64,000 nt of DNA from NCBI GenBank assembly GCA_024280115.1, contig JAJRQT010000071.1, positions 62,001 to 126,000 on the forward strand, read 5' to 3'. The notes beneath the pieces were generated by a model that was given only the letters and a program-made list of their open reading frames with translations, ran no database searches and was not told the DNA's origin. Positions 9,862-20,307 of this stretch are shown piece after piece. The position numbers and the translations under genes are program-made. Source of the stretch: Bacteroidota bacterium (GTDB lineage Bacteria > Bacteroidota > Bacteroidia > Cytophagales > Cyclobacteriaceae). Position 1 is the first letter of the stretch; every line of letters starts with the position of its first letter.

Positions 9862-12087
9862 ATGTGTACATTTTTAAGAGAAATTATTAGAATAGTCATT
9901 TTTTTTCTCCCATTTGTGAGTTTTTCTCAGGTTGTATTTCAGCAAAAATTTGATATTGATGTAACGGGTACTGAGAAAAATTATAATCTTCCATGGGTTG
10001 GGGGATTAAATTCTAGTCAGTACAGTAAGGCTGATATTGATAATGATGGCAAAGAGGAATTGATCCTGTACGATCGAAGTGCCAATATTTACCAGATCTT
10101 CAGGATTGAAGATAATGAGCTGATACCGGCAAATGACTTGCTCGTATTACTTCCTGATGTCCCTGCTGGATGGGTATTGTTTGTGGATTATAATTTTGAT
10201 GGGAAAAAAGATATTTTTTCCAATGGAGAGAGAGGAATTATTGTGTATGAGAATATTTCTGAAACCGGTCAGGTTTCTACCTGGAAAAAAGTTGCAGATC
10301 CCCTCAGGACGACTGGATTTTCGGGAAAGATAAATTTAATAGCAAATGCATCGGATGTTCCTGCAATAACAGATGTAGATTCTGATGGGGATTTGGATAT
10401 CCTGGTTTATAATTTCGCCATTGGTGGATATATTCGGTTTAATAAAAATTTGAGCCAGGAGCTTTTTTCAAATCCTGACTCATTGGAATATGAAATCAAT
10501 ACCCGACGCTGGGGAGAATTTGAAGAATGTGACTGCAATTCATTTACTTTTAACGGTCAAACATGCGCTGATCTTTCCAATGGACGGGTGATGCACCCCG
10601 GAGGAAAAGCACTTCTTGCCATTGATACAGATGGAGATGGAGATAAGGATCTGCTTGCGGGACATGAACAATGCGAAGAATTATACTTTTATGAAAATAT
10701 GGGAGATAAGGACAGCGCTTATATGATCGATTATTCAAATTTGTTTCCCAACGATGTTAATCCTGCCAATTTCCATGTTTTCCCAGCCGGATATTTCGAA
10801 GACCTGGATTTTGATGGAGTGAAAGACCTGGTTGTTACGCCTAGTTTTGAAGATAACTACCAATTTAAGATAGATTTTGCTCATTCTAATTGGTTCTATA
10901 AAAATGAAGGTTCTGACACTAATCCGAATTTTGTATATCAAAAGAGTGATAAATTCCAGGGACGAATGATGGATTTTGGAGAAAATTCCGTCCCGGCTAT
11001 TGCAGATCTTGACGGCGATGGCGACATGGATTTTTTACTGGCAGCCAATGGTCATTGGAACGGAGATGTTTTTACAGGATATATCATTGAATTTGATAAT
11101 AATGGAACCATCGAAAACCCATCATTCAAAATCAGTACCAAAGACTATATTAATATTGCATCCCTAAACCTGATCAACCCAAAAATCAACCTGGTGGATT
11201 ACGATGGTGACAGCGCTGTAGATTTAATCTATACCGGGATGGATTTACAAAGCTTTAAACCTGTTTCATGGTTGTTGTTAAATCAGGCAAACGCCGGTGA
11301 ACCTTTGGCCTTCAGCCTGGATAATAAGCAAAATATTCAACTGCCATCTACAATGACCATTGGTGACAGCCCAACATTTTTTGATGTAGATATGGACGGG
11401 AATATTGACCTGTTGATCGGTAAAAAGAATGGAGCATTAGAGCATCACCGAAATGACGGAAATGGAAATTTCAGCCTGGTAGATCCTGAGTTTTTGGGGA
11501 TAAGCCGTGATTTTTCATTGGAAAGAATTAACCTTGTCTCTTCGATAGGAGATATTGATTCGAATGGGAAGGCAGATATAATAACAACTGATTACAGCAG
11601 CACTGGCAGAATTTATTTTGATTTCCAAAGCCACTTAGGTGCCGAGCCTGATCCGATTGACATTTCCTATAAAAATAAGCTTACGGGGATGGACGAATCT
11701 TTAAGATTCGATCTGCAATCATGGGTTGCTAGTGCAGATTTTTTTAATCAGGGCACCGAAAGTTTATTAATTGGTGGGGTCCGTGGGGGATTGCAGTTTT
11801 ATCAAAATTTATCAACTGGCGATCCGGGTGGTGATGAAAATAAAATCGAAGTCAAAATATATCCCAATCCGATTTTCAATACATCGGGGTTAAATATCAA
11901 ATCAAACCAGGATGTGACGATTGAACTCGTGTCTGTTTTAGGTCAAATAGTCAAAGAGCCATTCGACGTAAAGAAGTTCACTGCCTACAATATTGATGTC
12001 GCTCATTTGCGAAACGGGGCATACATTTTAAAATCAAAAAACAACGGTGGAGCTGTGAATTCGCAATTGCTTTTCATCCTCAGATAA
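9862..12087 (+). CDS. FG-GAP/VCBS-repeat protein with type IX secretion sorting domain
   Basis: 741 residues with a signal peptide (FFLPFVSFSQ). It has many FG-GAP/VCBS-type blades with DxDxDGxxD calcium-binding loops, for example DIDNDGKEE, DVDSDGDLD, DTDGDGDKD, DLDGDGDMD and DVDMDGNID, predicting an integrin-like beta-propeller. The last ~80 residues begin with IYPNP and end KSQLLF-type, the type A T9SS sorting domain. I expect secretion across the outer membrane and attachment or release at the surface. The ligand is unknown. Confidence 0.88.
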   Translation: MCTFLREIIRIVIFFLPFVSFSQVVFQQKFDIDVTGTEKNYNLPWVGGLNSSQYSKADIDNDGKEELILYDRSANIYQIFRIEDNELIPANDLLVLLPDVPAGWVLFVDYNFDGKKDIFSNGERGIIVYENISETGQVSTWKKVADPLRTTGFSGKINLIANASDVPAITDVDSDGDLDILVYNFAIGGYIRFNKNLSQELFSNPDSLEYEINTRRWGEFEECDCNSFTFNGQTCADLSNGRVMHPGGKALLAIDTDGDGDKDLLAGHEQCEELYFYENMGDKDSAYMIDYSNLFPNDVNPANFHVFPAGYFEDLDFDGVKDLVVTPSFEDNYQFKIDFAHSNWFYKNEGSDTNPNFVYQKSDKFQGRMMDFGENSVPAIADLDGDGDMDFLLAANGHWNGDVFTGYIIEFDNNGTIENPSFKISTKDYINIASLNLINPKINLVDYDGDSAVDLIYTGMDLQSFKPVSWLLLNQANAGEPLAFSLDNKQNIQLPSTMTIGDSPTFFDVDMDGNIDLLIGKKNGALEHHRNDGNGNFSLVDPEFLGISRDFSLERINLVSSIGDIDSNGKADIITTDYSSTGRIYFDFQSHLGAEPDPIDISYKNKLTGMDESLRFDLQSWVASADFFNQGTESLLIGGVRGGLQFYQNLSTGDPGGDENKIEVKIYPNPIFNTSGLNIKSNQDVTIELVSVLGQIVKEPFDVKKFTAYNIDVAHLRNGAYILKSKNNGGAVNSQLLFILR

Positions 12088-12111
12088 CTATTTTATGACA
12101 ATGGTCAGTCT

Positions 12112-12144
12112 TTTGTCAATTAGCAAATGGGCTTCTTACTTTTG
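12112..12144 (+). promoter_or_regulatory. Bacteroidota-type promoter for the phosphofructokinase gene
   Basis: TTTG (12112-12115) and TACTTTTG (12137-12144) are separated by 21 bp, fitting the TTTG-N17-23-TAnnTTTG consensus. A second TATTTTTG lies at 12159-12166 and a TAATTTTG at 12323-12330, just before the start codon. The first would give a leader of about 190 nt. Confidence 0.5.
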
Positions 12145-12336
12145 CGAATTAAATTAATTATTTTTGCGACTCATTTTAAAAAAAGGAAATGAATAATGGG
12201 TTATTAAACCTTTAAATTCTGGCAATTCCTTGAACCATATAAAACATAATTACAATGGTTTCTCTGTTACAAAAACCTTTTTTTTAAATGAATTATTAAT
12301 ACTTCTTATAAAAGTTAAACTATAATTTTGATAAAT

Positions 12337-13566
12337 ATGAAAGATGCAGTAGCAATTTGTTGCGGTGGCGGACCAGCGCCGGGAATGAACACAGTCGTTG
12401 GAAGTGTTGCCAAAATTTTCTTGAGACATGGCTGGAGGGTAATCGGATTACATGGCGGTTATTCGGGACTATTTTCAAAGGAACCAAAAATGGTGGACAT
12501 TGATTTTTTATATGCTGATAATATATTCAATCGCGGTGGTTCAGCATTGAAAATGAGCAGGTTTAAACCAAAAGAGTCAGATTTTAAAGGCAACTTTAAC
12601 CTTGATCTCTTCAAAGACAACAACATAAAACTTTTAGTAACTGTGGGGGGTGACGATACTGCATCCACAGCCAACCGAATTGCTAAATTCATCAAAGAAA
12701 AGGGGTACGACATGAAAAATATTCATGTGCCTAAGACTATTGATAATGATTTACCATTGCCGGATAATACACCAACTTTTGGTTATCAAAGCGCCAAAGA
12801 GGCTGGAGTGGCTATTTGCAATACTGTTTATGAAGATGCCAGAACAAGTGAAAACTGGTTTATTGTATCTGCAATGGGCAGATCAGCAGGCCATCTTGCT
12901 GCCGGTATAGGTGGTGCGTGCCATTATCCAATGTTGGTAATCCCGGAAATGTTCAATAAAACCGAAATCACCATAGAAAAGATTGTAAATCTGGTAGTTT
13001 CCTCAATGGTAAAAAGAAAGATTCTGGGCGTTCCGTATGGAGCTGCTATAGTTTCTGAGGGTGTTTTTCACGCGTTAAGTGAAAAGGAAATTAAAAACTC
13101 AGGTATTAATTTTTCATATGATGATCACGGACATCCGGAATTGGGAAAAGTATCTAAAGCCCATATATTCAATGAAATGATTGAGCATAAAGTGAATAAG
13201 CTTGGACTTGATATAAAGAGCAGACCAGTTGAGGTGGGGTACGAAGTAAGATGTGTGAGGCCAATTGGTTATGATCTTATTTATTGCTCACTATTGGGAA
13301 TTGGAGTGTATGAACTTTATAACCAGGGAGCATCTGGCTGTATGGTATATGTTGGTCCTTCAGGACAAGCCAAGCCTTTATATCTGGAAGATCTTCAGGG
13401 CCCTGATGGTAAAATTCCTCCGAGACTGGTTGATATTGAAGGATATGGAGCCACAACTCTGATAAAAAATAATCTTCAGTTTATTGAGCCGGCTGATTAT
13501 GAAGCCGCAAAGGAATTTGTTGAGAATCCCGAAGAATTGGATTTCTATAAAATTCTCAACTGGTAG
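12337..13566 (+). CDS. 6-phosphofructokinase, PPi-type active-site signature
   Basis: 409 residues from the ATG at 12337; an upstream TTG would add only three residues. The PFK fold is shown by CCGGGPAPGMN at the N-terminus, GGDDT (104-108), PKTIDNDLP (132-140) and MGRSAGH. In the family, Asp after GGD and Lys in PKTID favour pyrophosphate as phosphoryl donor over ATP. The enzyme phosphorylates fructose 6-phosphate, reversibly if PPi-dependent. It has its own promoter and is followed by a strong terminator, so it is monocistronic. Confidence 0.88.
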   Translation: MKDAVAICCGGGPAPGMNTVVGSVAKIFLRHGWRVIGLHGGYSGLFSKEPKMVDIDFLYADNIFNRGGSALKMSRFKPKESDFKGNFNLDLFKDNNIKLLVTVGGDDTASTANRIAKFIKEKGYDMKNIHVPKTIDNDLPLPDNTPTFGYQSAKEAGVAICNTVYEDARTSENWFIVSAMGRSAGHLAAGIGGACHYPMLVIPEMFNKTEITIEKIVNLVVSSMVKRKILGVPYGAAIVSEGVFHALSEKEIKNSGINFSYDDHGHPELGKVSKAHIFNEMIEHKVNKLGLDIKSRPVEVGYEVRCVRPIGYDLIYCSLLGIGVYELYNQGASGCMVYVGPSGQAKPLYLEDLQGPDGKIPPRLVDIEGYGATTLIKNNLQFIEPADYEAAKEFVENPEELDFYKILNW

Positions 13567-13590
13567 TTTGAAATATAATATTCAAAATAG

Positions 13591-13622
13591 AATGCGTGCC
13601 TATATAGCCACGCATTTTTTTT
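13591..13622 (+). terminator. Rho-independent terminator of the phosphofructokinase gene
   Basis: An 8-bp stem AATGCGTG / CACGCATT is followed directly by eight T residues, 25 bp after the stop codon. Confidence 0.85.
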
Positions 13623-13705
13623 GCATTCAATCCAAATCCTTGATAGCTTGATGATTGATTTTTAATGTGATCAATTATTTATCTCTATTATTATAACAGC
13701 ACCAA

Positions 13706-14563
13706 TTGAACAGGCTTATTTATTTTTTCAAAAATCTTCTCAGTCTGTCTTACTATGAAGCCAGGGGGTTTCTCGCATTGCTGATTATATCGGTGATTAC
13801 TTTGGTAATATTATTTTCTCCAAAGATGTTTTTTAATAAAAACCACGAAGTTGATCAGTCTGAAAAAATAATCCTCGATAGTCTCGCAGCCCTTTTTGAT
13901 GACAAAAACACCGTAGATATTTCACTTTTTTTATTCGATCCAAACAATATATCTCTCGATAGCCTCATGCTTTTGGGTATTCCTGAAAAGGTGGGGAGAA
14001 GATTGATAAATTACAGAAACAAAGGCGGGCGATTTTATGTGAAAGAAGATGTTAAAAAAATATACGGGTTGGAAGTTACTTTGTGGGAAAAAATTAGTGA
14101 TTATATAACCTTACCGGATAGTAGCTCCTTTAAAAAGAATGAGTTGAAAATTCGCGCTTTTGATATCAATATCGTAAATTCAGATGGATTGAAATCGGTA
14201 AATATGATTGGAGTAGTATTGTCCGACAGGATCATTAAATTCAGACAAAAATTAGGTGGTTTTGTTTCTATCGAGCAATTGGATGAAATTTATGGTTTGT
14301 CCGATCCGGCTTTGAAAAACCTAAAGTCAATCGCCTTTGTAAAAAAAGGCTTCAGACCGCATCAATTAAAAATAAATTACGATGATTTTGAGACACTTCG
14401 TCAACATCCTTACATATCTGATAAATTAGCTGAGGATATCATTAGATTTAGAGAAATAAATTCTAAAATTGAATCAGATAAAGTATTACAGAATTTTAAA
14501 TCAATTGATAAAAGTAATTTTGAAAGATTGATTTTATATCTTGACTTTCAACAATCAAATTAG
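13706..14563 (+). CDS. Membrane-anchored helix-hairpin-helix protein (ComEA-like)
   Basis: 285 residues from a TTG start, which keeps the expected N-terminal pattern of a short cytoplasmic segment and one transmembrane helix (about 20-40). The rest contains repeated ComEA-type HhH DNA-binding motifs, for example SLMLLGIPEKVGRRLINYR, FVSIEQLDEIYGL and HPYISDKLAEDIIRFR. ComEA-like proteins bind DNA at the membrane during uptake. This larger form is widespread in Bacteroidota without a tested function. It ends four bases before the large helicase gene, so the two are probably co-translated. Confidence 0.8.
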   Translation: MNRLIYFFKNLLSLSYYEARGFLALLIISVITLVILFSPKMFFNKNHEVDQSEKIILDSLAALFDDKNTVDISLFLFDPNNISLDSLMLLGIPEKVGRRLINYRNKGGRFYVKEDVKKIYGLEVTLWEKISDYITLPDSSSFKKNELKIRAFDINIVNSDGLKSVNMIGVVLSDRIIKFRQKLGGFVSIEQLDEIYGLSDPALKNLKSIAFVKKGFRPHQLKINYDDFETLRQHPYISDKLAEDIIRFREINSKIESDKVLQNFKSIDKSNFERLILYLDFQQSN

Positions 14564-14567
14564 ATGA

Positions 14568-17500
14568 ATGAAGCAAATCCTTCGATCATATCTCCGGCGA
14601 CTTACCAATCTTACAGCAAATAATAAATCATTATTACTTCTAAGGTTAACAGCAGGTCAATTTATTGATGTGCACAATTTCAATTTTCTTAAAAAGAAAT
14701 CGTCATTTGAAGTCATAAGTGACCTGATAGCTAAAAAATCGAGAATCAATGTTTGCAGTTTTGCTGACAGCAGGGACGAGGCGAGCAATCTGATGAGCCG
14801 AAAGTTGAAAAGGATTTACAGGATTGAAAGATACATATTTAATGAACGTGGCTCTAAGGATTTGTATGTTGGATGGCCATTTGTAAAAGGGAAATTTTCT
14901 GATGGTACTCTTGTGAGGTGCCCGTTAATATTTTTTCCGGTTACTTTGATTCGCGAAGGGAACGAATGGAATCTCCATATAAGGAAAGATGTTAGCATCA
15001 CTTTCAATAAATCATTTTTACTGGCATATTCTTATTATAATGAAATAAAGATTCCTGAAGATTTTATTGAGCAAACCCTGGATGACCTGGAAAAAGACAG
15101 CACAGTTTTCCGGACGAATATTTATAAAATGCTGAAGGAAAGTCTCATTGAGCTCAATTTTAACCAGGAGACTTTTATTGATGAGCTAAAGCCATTTGAG
15201 GAATACAAGAAGGCAGATTATGAGAAAAAGAAACAAAATGGAGTTTTAAAGCTATATCCGGAGGCGGTTCTGGGTATTTTTCCACAGGCGGGCTCCTACC
15301 TGGTGCCGGATTATCAGCACATTATTGATGAAGATAAGTATGATGATTTAGAAGAGTTTTTTGCCTCAAGATCCAAGGAGGAACAATTGAACATTAATAA
15401 ACACAGTGCCGATTATTTTCATTTTATCAATCGGGTCAAGGAAGAAGATACATTTACTCCTTTTAAATTAGATGCCTACCAGGAGAATGCAATAAAAGCT
15501 GTTAAACAGGGAAATTCCCTTGTTGTCCAGGGCCCTCCGGGAACAGGAAAATCGCAATTAATCTGCAATTTGATCAGTGATTTTATCGCAAGAGGAAAAC
15601 GTGTATTGTTGGTTTGCCAAAAACGGGCAGCCCTCGATGTGGTTCATGAGAGACTGGAAAAGAGCGGCCTTTCAGATTTTACCGCTTTGGTTCATGATTT
15701 TAAAAATGATCGAAAAGCCATATTTAACCAGATCAATACTCATATCGAAAAATTGTATGATTATCGCATAAAAAATGGCAGCCTCGATACTATTCAACTG
15801 GAACGCAAATTTTTACAGTCAAGCCGGAAAATAGACCAAATAACCGAAGAATTTGAGGAATTTAAAGAGGCCTTGTTTGATGAAAATGAGGCGGGTGTTT
15901 CGATAAAGGAATTATATCTGAGTAGTGACAGAAAAGCACCAATTATAAATATAAAGCAAGAATACCGCAATTTAACACATGAAGAGCTACCTGTTTTTGA
16001 AGATAAATTAAAAACCTTTTATGCCTACCATAAAAAATTTAACAGGGAAGTTTATACCTGGAGAGACAGGAAAAGATTTACAGGATATGGAATAGAAGAC
16101 CTCAATAAGATGAAGGCCATTCTTGAGGATATCCCTCTTTATCAGGATGAGATATTTAAAAAGACTGAAGATCTTTTGGGTTCTGGAATGGATCTGAAAA
16201 TTGCGGAGAAAATCTATGACAGACGAGAGCACCTTAAGGAGATGCTTCGTTATTTAAAAGATGAGCATACTTACAATATGTTTCGGCATATTGTGAAAAC
16301 TGGTGAAAACATTGCCGGGAGTTATCCCGATTTGTTATGGCTATCGACTACCAGGCGTAATTTGATGGGATGTTTTGAATCACCCGGACCAGAGATCAGT
16401 ACTGACGCCCGACTTCTTGGAACTTTTCAGGATGCACTGGGGAGAAAGATGAAGGCAAGAAAAAATATTTTTGCAAATATAAAATGGCATTTATATTCCA
16501 AAGATAAAGCATGGATAAATCAGGTACTCAACTCCAACCATCTTCGAAGAAAGGGAAAGGATTACAGAACCCTTGAAAAAATGGTCGATTACAGGCTAAA
16601 TCTCGAGCATAGTCTCACAAAGCTAAAAGCAACAAAATGGTTAACCAATATACCTGAATTTTACCTGAAAGATGTATTTGACAATTGGTTTGAGGTTGAA
16701 AAGAATGCGGTAGCAGCATTCCTTATATTTGATAGTTTCAGGAATTTTAAAGAGTATTTTAAAACGGGGAGCATGACCCGTGAGGAATTCATTGAAAATA
16801 TAAATGAATTGTACATGGTCGTTGCGGATATCCCGGCTAAAATGGCTCAATGGAAGGTTTATCTTAGAGATGCGCGCATAGAGGTGATATTGGCAGACAC
16901 CAAGCTCAACAGGAAAATGATATCGACCTTGATGGATGATTTTGATGGGATTTGTGATTTTGATAATCTTAAAAATGAGCTTAAAGAATATGAAAGGGTA
17001 GTTATAGACAGACTTATAGAAATGAAGGAAATTACTTCTGAAACGACATTATTGGAAGTATTTCACAATAGTTTAAGAATCGCATGGATAGACCATATCG
17101 AAACAAAGTATCCTATTCTCCGGTCTATTAACTCACTAAAGTTCGATAGGTTACAGTTAGAACTTCAGAATAGTGTGAAAGAGAAACTGAATATGAGCAA
17201 GGACATCACCCTGCTGAAAACCAGGGAGCGGACCTATGAAAATGTAGAGTTTAACCGCCTGAATAATATGATTACCTATCGGGAATTGTCTCATCAGGTC
17301 ACTAAGAAAAGACAAATATGGCCAATCAGAAAAGTTTTGCAACAATTTGAAGATGAGATTTTTGACCTGCTCCCATGTTGGATGGCAAGCCCGGAAGCTG
17401 TATCGGCAATCTTTCCCATGGAACAAATATTTGATCTGGTCATATTCGATGAAGCTTCACAATGTTTTTCTGAGCAGGGGATTCCTGCGATGTACCGGGG

Positions 17501-18611
17501 TAAACAAGTAATGGTTACCGGAGATAAAATGCAGTTAAGCCCGTTCGATTTATATAAAATCCGTTGGGAAGAAGAAATTGAAGATGCTGATGCTGAACTG
17601 GAAGTTGATTCCTTGCTCGATTTAGCTGCTCAACATCTAATGAATGTACAATTGCGAGGTCATTACAGAAGCCAGTCCCTGGATCTGATTGACTTTTCCA
17701 ATCAACATTTTTATAATGGTAACCTGACATTGTTGCCTGACAGGAAAATTTTGGATCTGAAACAACCGGCGATAGATTATGTGAAAGTCAACGGCGTATG
17801 GAATAAGCAAATCAATGAGAAAGAAGCGGATAAGGTGGTGGAAATTGTAGAACAATTATTGGAAAGCCAACCTGATAAAGAAATCGGTATCGTGTCATTC
17901 AATGCAAGACAACAAGACTATATATTGGATAGATTGGAAATCATGTCGTTGAAGAATGATTTTGGAGTTCCTGACAGCTTGTTTGTGAAAAATATTGAAA
18001 ATGTGCAGGGAGATGAACGAGATATTATCATTTTTTCAATAGGATACGCACCAGATGAAAAAGGGCGTATGAATCATCATTTTGGCAGTCTCAATATTCA
18101 AAAGGGAGAGAACAGGCTCAACGTTGCGATAACCAGGGCGAAGGAGAAGATCATTGTTGTTACGAGCATTTTACCAAAGCAATTAAAAATAGAAGATACT
18201 AAGAACGAGGGACCCAAGCTTTTTAAAAGTTATCTTCAATATGCACTGGATGTTTCCAAGGGCAAATTTATACCAGCTAAAAAGGCGAACAACGATCATA
18301 GAATTGATTGGTATCTGAAAAAGAAGTTGCAGACAATGGAATTTGATGAAAAGCTAGACATTCGGATAGATGAGGAAATGCCATTTGCGGATTTAACTGT
18401 AAAATCGGGGGATAACTATTTGGGTCTTGTGATTACAGACGACGATATTTATCATCAAAGTATCTCTATTAAGGATATGCATATTTATACCCCGTTCACA
18501 CTTTCTGCAAAAAACTGGAAATTTATCGGACTATTCAGTCGTGAATATTGGCATGATAAAGAAGCTATTAAGGAGCGATTGATGAGGTTATTATCTTCAA
18601 AAGAGCCATAA
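14568..18611 (+). CDS. Very large superfamily 1 DNA/RNA helicase
   Basis: 1347 residues. It has Walker A QGPPGTGKSQ (about 319-328), Walker B IFDEASQCF (about 959-967), TGDKMQLSPFD, NVQGDERDIIIFS and motif VI LNVAITRAKEK (about 1183-1193), the Dna2/UPF1-like SF1 arrangement. About 600 residues, charged and largely helical, separate Walker A and B. The N-terminal ~280 residues resemble the DUF4011-type region of stand-alone bacterial SF1 helicases. Such proteins occur in repair and in defence systems. Role not certain. The neighbouring HhH gene may be its partner. Confidence 0.85.
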   Translation: MKQILRSYLRRLTNLTANNKSLLLLRLTAGQFIDVHNFNFLKKKSSFEVISDLIAKKSRINVCSFADSRDEASNLMSRKLKRIYRIERYIFNERGSKDLYVGWPFVKGKFSDGTLVRCPLIFFPVTLIREGNEWNLHIRKDVSITFNKSFLLAYSYYNEIKIPEDFIEQTLDDLEKDSTVFRTNIYKMLKESLIELNFNQETFIDELKPFEEYKKADYEKKKQNGVLKLYPEAVLGIFPQAGSYLVPDYQHIIDEDKYDDLEEFFASRSKEEQLNINKHSADYFHFINRVKEEDTFTPFKLDAYQENAIKAVKQGNSLVVQGPPGTGKSQLICNLISDFIARGKRVLLVCQKRAALDVVHERLEKSGLSDFTALVHDFKNDRKAIFNQINTHIEKLYDYRIKNGSLDTIQLERKFLQSSRKIDQITEEFEEFKEALFDENEAGVSIKELYLSSDRKAPIINIKQEYRNLTHEELPVFEDKLKTFYAYHKKFNREVYTWRDRKRFTGYGIEDLNKMKAILEDIPLYQDEIFKKTEDLLGSGMDLKIAEKIYDRREHLKEMLRYLKDEHTYNMFRHIVKTGENIAGSYPDLLWLSTTRRNLMGCFESPGPEISTDARLLGTFQDALGRKMKARKNIFANIKWHLYSKDKAWINQVLNSNHLRRKGKDYRTLEKMVDYRLNLEHSLTKLKATKWLTNIPEFYLKDVFDNWFEVEKNAVAAFLIFDSFRNFKEYFKTGSMTREEFIENINELYMVVADIPAKMAQWKVYLRDARIEVILADTKLNRKMISTLMDDFDGICDFDNLKNELKEYERVVIDRLIEMKEITSETTLLEVFHNSLRIAWIDHIETKYPILRSINSLKFDRLQLELQNSVKEKLNMSKDITLLKTRERTYENVEFNRLNNMITYRELSHQVTKKRQIWPIRKVLQQFEDEIFDLLPCWMASPEAVSAIFPMEQIFDLVIFDEASQCFSEQGIPAMYRGKQVMVTGDKMQLSPFDLYKIRWEEEIEDADAELEVDSLLDLAAQHLMNVQLRGHYRSQSLDLIDFSNQHFYNGNLTLLPDRKILDLKQPAIDYVKVNGVWNKQINEKEADKVVEIVEQLLESQPDKEIGIVSFNARQQDYILDRLEIMSLKNDFGVPDSLFVKNIENVQGDERDIIIFSIGYAPDEKGRMNHHFGSLNIQKGENRLNVAITRAKEKIIVVTSILPKQLKIEDTKNEGPKLFKSYLQYALDVSKGKFIPAKKANNDHRIDWYLKKKLQTMEFDEKLDIRIDEEMPFADLTVKSGDNYLGLVITDDDIYHQSISIKDMHIYTPFTLSAKNWKFIGLFSREYWHDKEAIKERLMRLLSSKEP

Positions 18612-18612
18612 A

Positions 18613-19086
18613 TTACTCAGCATACTCAACTCTTAGGCCTACTGAAGAAATTTCCGGTAGGCTATCCTGCCTCATAAATTGATCAATCCTTAAATTGTAC
18701 TTCCCTTTAGAAGGAAAGCTGTAATGTTCCAGAAAAATTCTTTCGATGTCATAATAATCTCCAATGCCTTTGCCAAGCGGGATACCCGTTTTTGAGTTAA
18801 AAAGCTGGATATTTTTTAATTCTTTTGAAAGTAGCCTTCCGGTGGAATCTTCGAGATAATACTGCAGATAAATATTCTGATATTGATATTTTGCGGTATT
18901 CCTGATGTTGAAAAGTAAATTGTACTTTTTATCAGCATCCACTATTGCAAACTCAAATTCTGCCGGATTATTAAACGCCCAGTACATTTCCGGGAAATTC
19001 TTTTTTTCTACAAAAACTCCTTTTGAATCACAACTGACAACTGTAAAAAGTAAACTCAAAAGAATCCAGCCAATTATTCCCTTCAT
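18613..19086 (-). CDS. gldH: Gliding motility lipoprotein GldH
   Basis: 157 residues from the ATG at 19084-19086. This start gives a lipoprotein signal with lipobox ending VVSC; upstream in-frame extension would overlap ricT. Family features include the conserved MYWAFNNPAEF and NLLFNIRNT stretches. GldH is an outer-membrane-linked lipoprotein required for gliding in Flavobacterium and is found widely in Bacteroidota. It starts four bases after the ricT stop, the usual ricT-gldH order in this phylum. Confidence 0.88.
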   Translation of the reverse strand: MKGIIGWILLSLLFTVVSCDSKGVFVEKKNFPEMYWAFNNPAEFEFAIVDADKKYNLLFNIRNTAKYQYQNIYLQYYLEDSTGRLLSKELKNIQLFNSKTGIPLGKGIGDYYDIERIFLEHYSFPSKGKYNLRIDQFMRQDSLPEISSVGLRVEYAE

Positions 19087-19090
19087 TTTA

Positions 19091-20230
19091 TTAATTCGGT
19101 TTTCTGTTTCTATTTCTTCGATTTCTTTTCCTTCTTTTATTGAATTTGGCCTTTCTATTGAATTTTTTATCAAGTCGCTCTAAATCACTGTTGAGAGCTT
19201 CCGAAGCCTCATCCCGAATATCAATTGTATCTTCCTTTAAAGTAGCAGGTCTCTCGCCTGATTCATTTAATTTCAATATTTCCTTTACCCTATCTGTAGG
19301 GATGGATATCCATGCACTTTCACCTTGATAGCCAAACCACATGATCTTTTTGAAAATGTCTGTTTTCTGTAATCTTGCTTCACCTTTGCTTGTTAATATT
19401 GGACCCTTCAATTCCGGGATATCCTCTAGAGCAGCCATATATGTCTCCAATTCATAGTTGAGGCAACACTTTAAGCGTCCACATTGCCCGGAAAGTTTAC
19501 TCGGGTTTAAAGACAAATTTTGATAGCGAGCGGAAGCTGTAGTCACACTTTTAAAATCCGTTAGCCATGTTGAGCAGCACAATTCCCTTCCGCAGGAACC
19601 TATACCTCCAAGCCTGCTGGCTTCTTGCCTCAGGCTTATCTGCCTCATTTCTATACGTATCCTGAATTCGGAGGCCAGGGCTTTAATCAACTCCCTGAAG
19701 TCAACACGATCATCAGCAGAATAGTAAAACGTAGCCTTTGTGCCATCCGCCTGGTATTCTACATCAGTAAGCTTCATACTCAGTTTTTTATCTGAGATGA
19801 TCTCTCTGGACCTGTTCAGAGTAGGAAGTTCTTTTTTAGAAGCTTCTTCAAACCTTTCGATATCCTTAGTAGTAGCAAGACGATAAATTGATCTGATCTG
19901 ACTATTATTTTCCGTATTCTTTTTGCTCATCTGAAGGCGGACCAGCTCTCCCTGTAATGATACATAACCTAAATGATGGCCATTGGGAACATCTACAATT
20001 ATAGGATCTCCATTATTTAATGAGAACTTATTGACATTTCTGAAAAAATCTTTTTTGCCGTTTTTAAACCTGACCTCAACGACATCAAACCGCTCACCTA
20101 TCGGTAAATCCATGTCGGTGAGCCAATCAAATGTATTAAGCTTATTGCAGCCGTTGGTGCCACAATTACCGTTATTTTTACAACCCTTTACTCCAGGTTT
20201 ATCACTTCCACATGAAACGCACCCCGACAT
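19091..20230 (-). CDS. ricT: PSP1-domain protein, RicT/YaaT family
   Basis: 379 residues. The PSP1 C-terminal domain is clear from GSCGRELCCSTWL and SGQCGRLKCCLNYE (about 190-240). The N-terminus has an extra Cys-rich stretch (CVSCGSDKPGVKGCKNNGNCG), and the C-terminus is a Lys/Arg/Asn tail. In Bacillus RicT forms an Fe-S complex affecting RNA processing and phosphorelay. In Bacteroidota the role is untested, but the gene is linked to gldH. The clustered cysteines suggest Fe-S binding here too. Confidence 0.85.
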   Translation of the reverse strand: MSGCVSCGSDKPGVKGCKNNGNCGTNGCNKLNTFDWLTDMDLPIGERFDVVEVRFKNGKKDFFRNVNKFSLNNGDPIIVDVPNGHHLGYVSLQGELVRLQMSKKNTENNSQIRSIYRLATTKDIERFEEASKKELPTLNRSREIISDKKLSMKLTDVEYQADGTKATFYYSADDRVDFRELIKALASEFRIRIEMRQISLRQEASRLGGIGSCGRELCCSTWLTDFKSVTTASARYQNLSLNPSKLSGQCGRLKCCLNYELETYMAALEDIPELKGPILTSKGEARLQKTDIFKKIMWFGYQGESAWISIPTDRVKEILKLNESGERPATLKEDTIDIRDEASEALNSDLERLDKKFNRKAKFNKRRKRNRRNRNRKPN

Positions 20231-20307
20231 TTAATATATTTTTAGTTAGTTAATGATGTAAAAATCGGTTTTTAAATTAATACTTTAAGGTGATATTTAA
20301 AAAAGAT

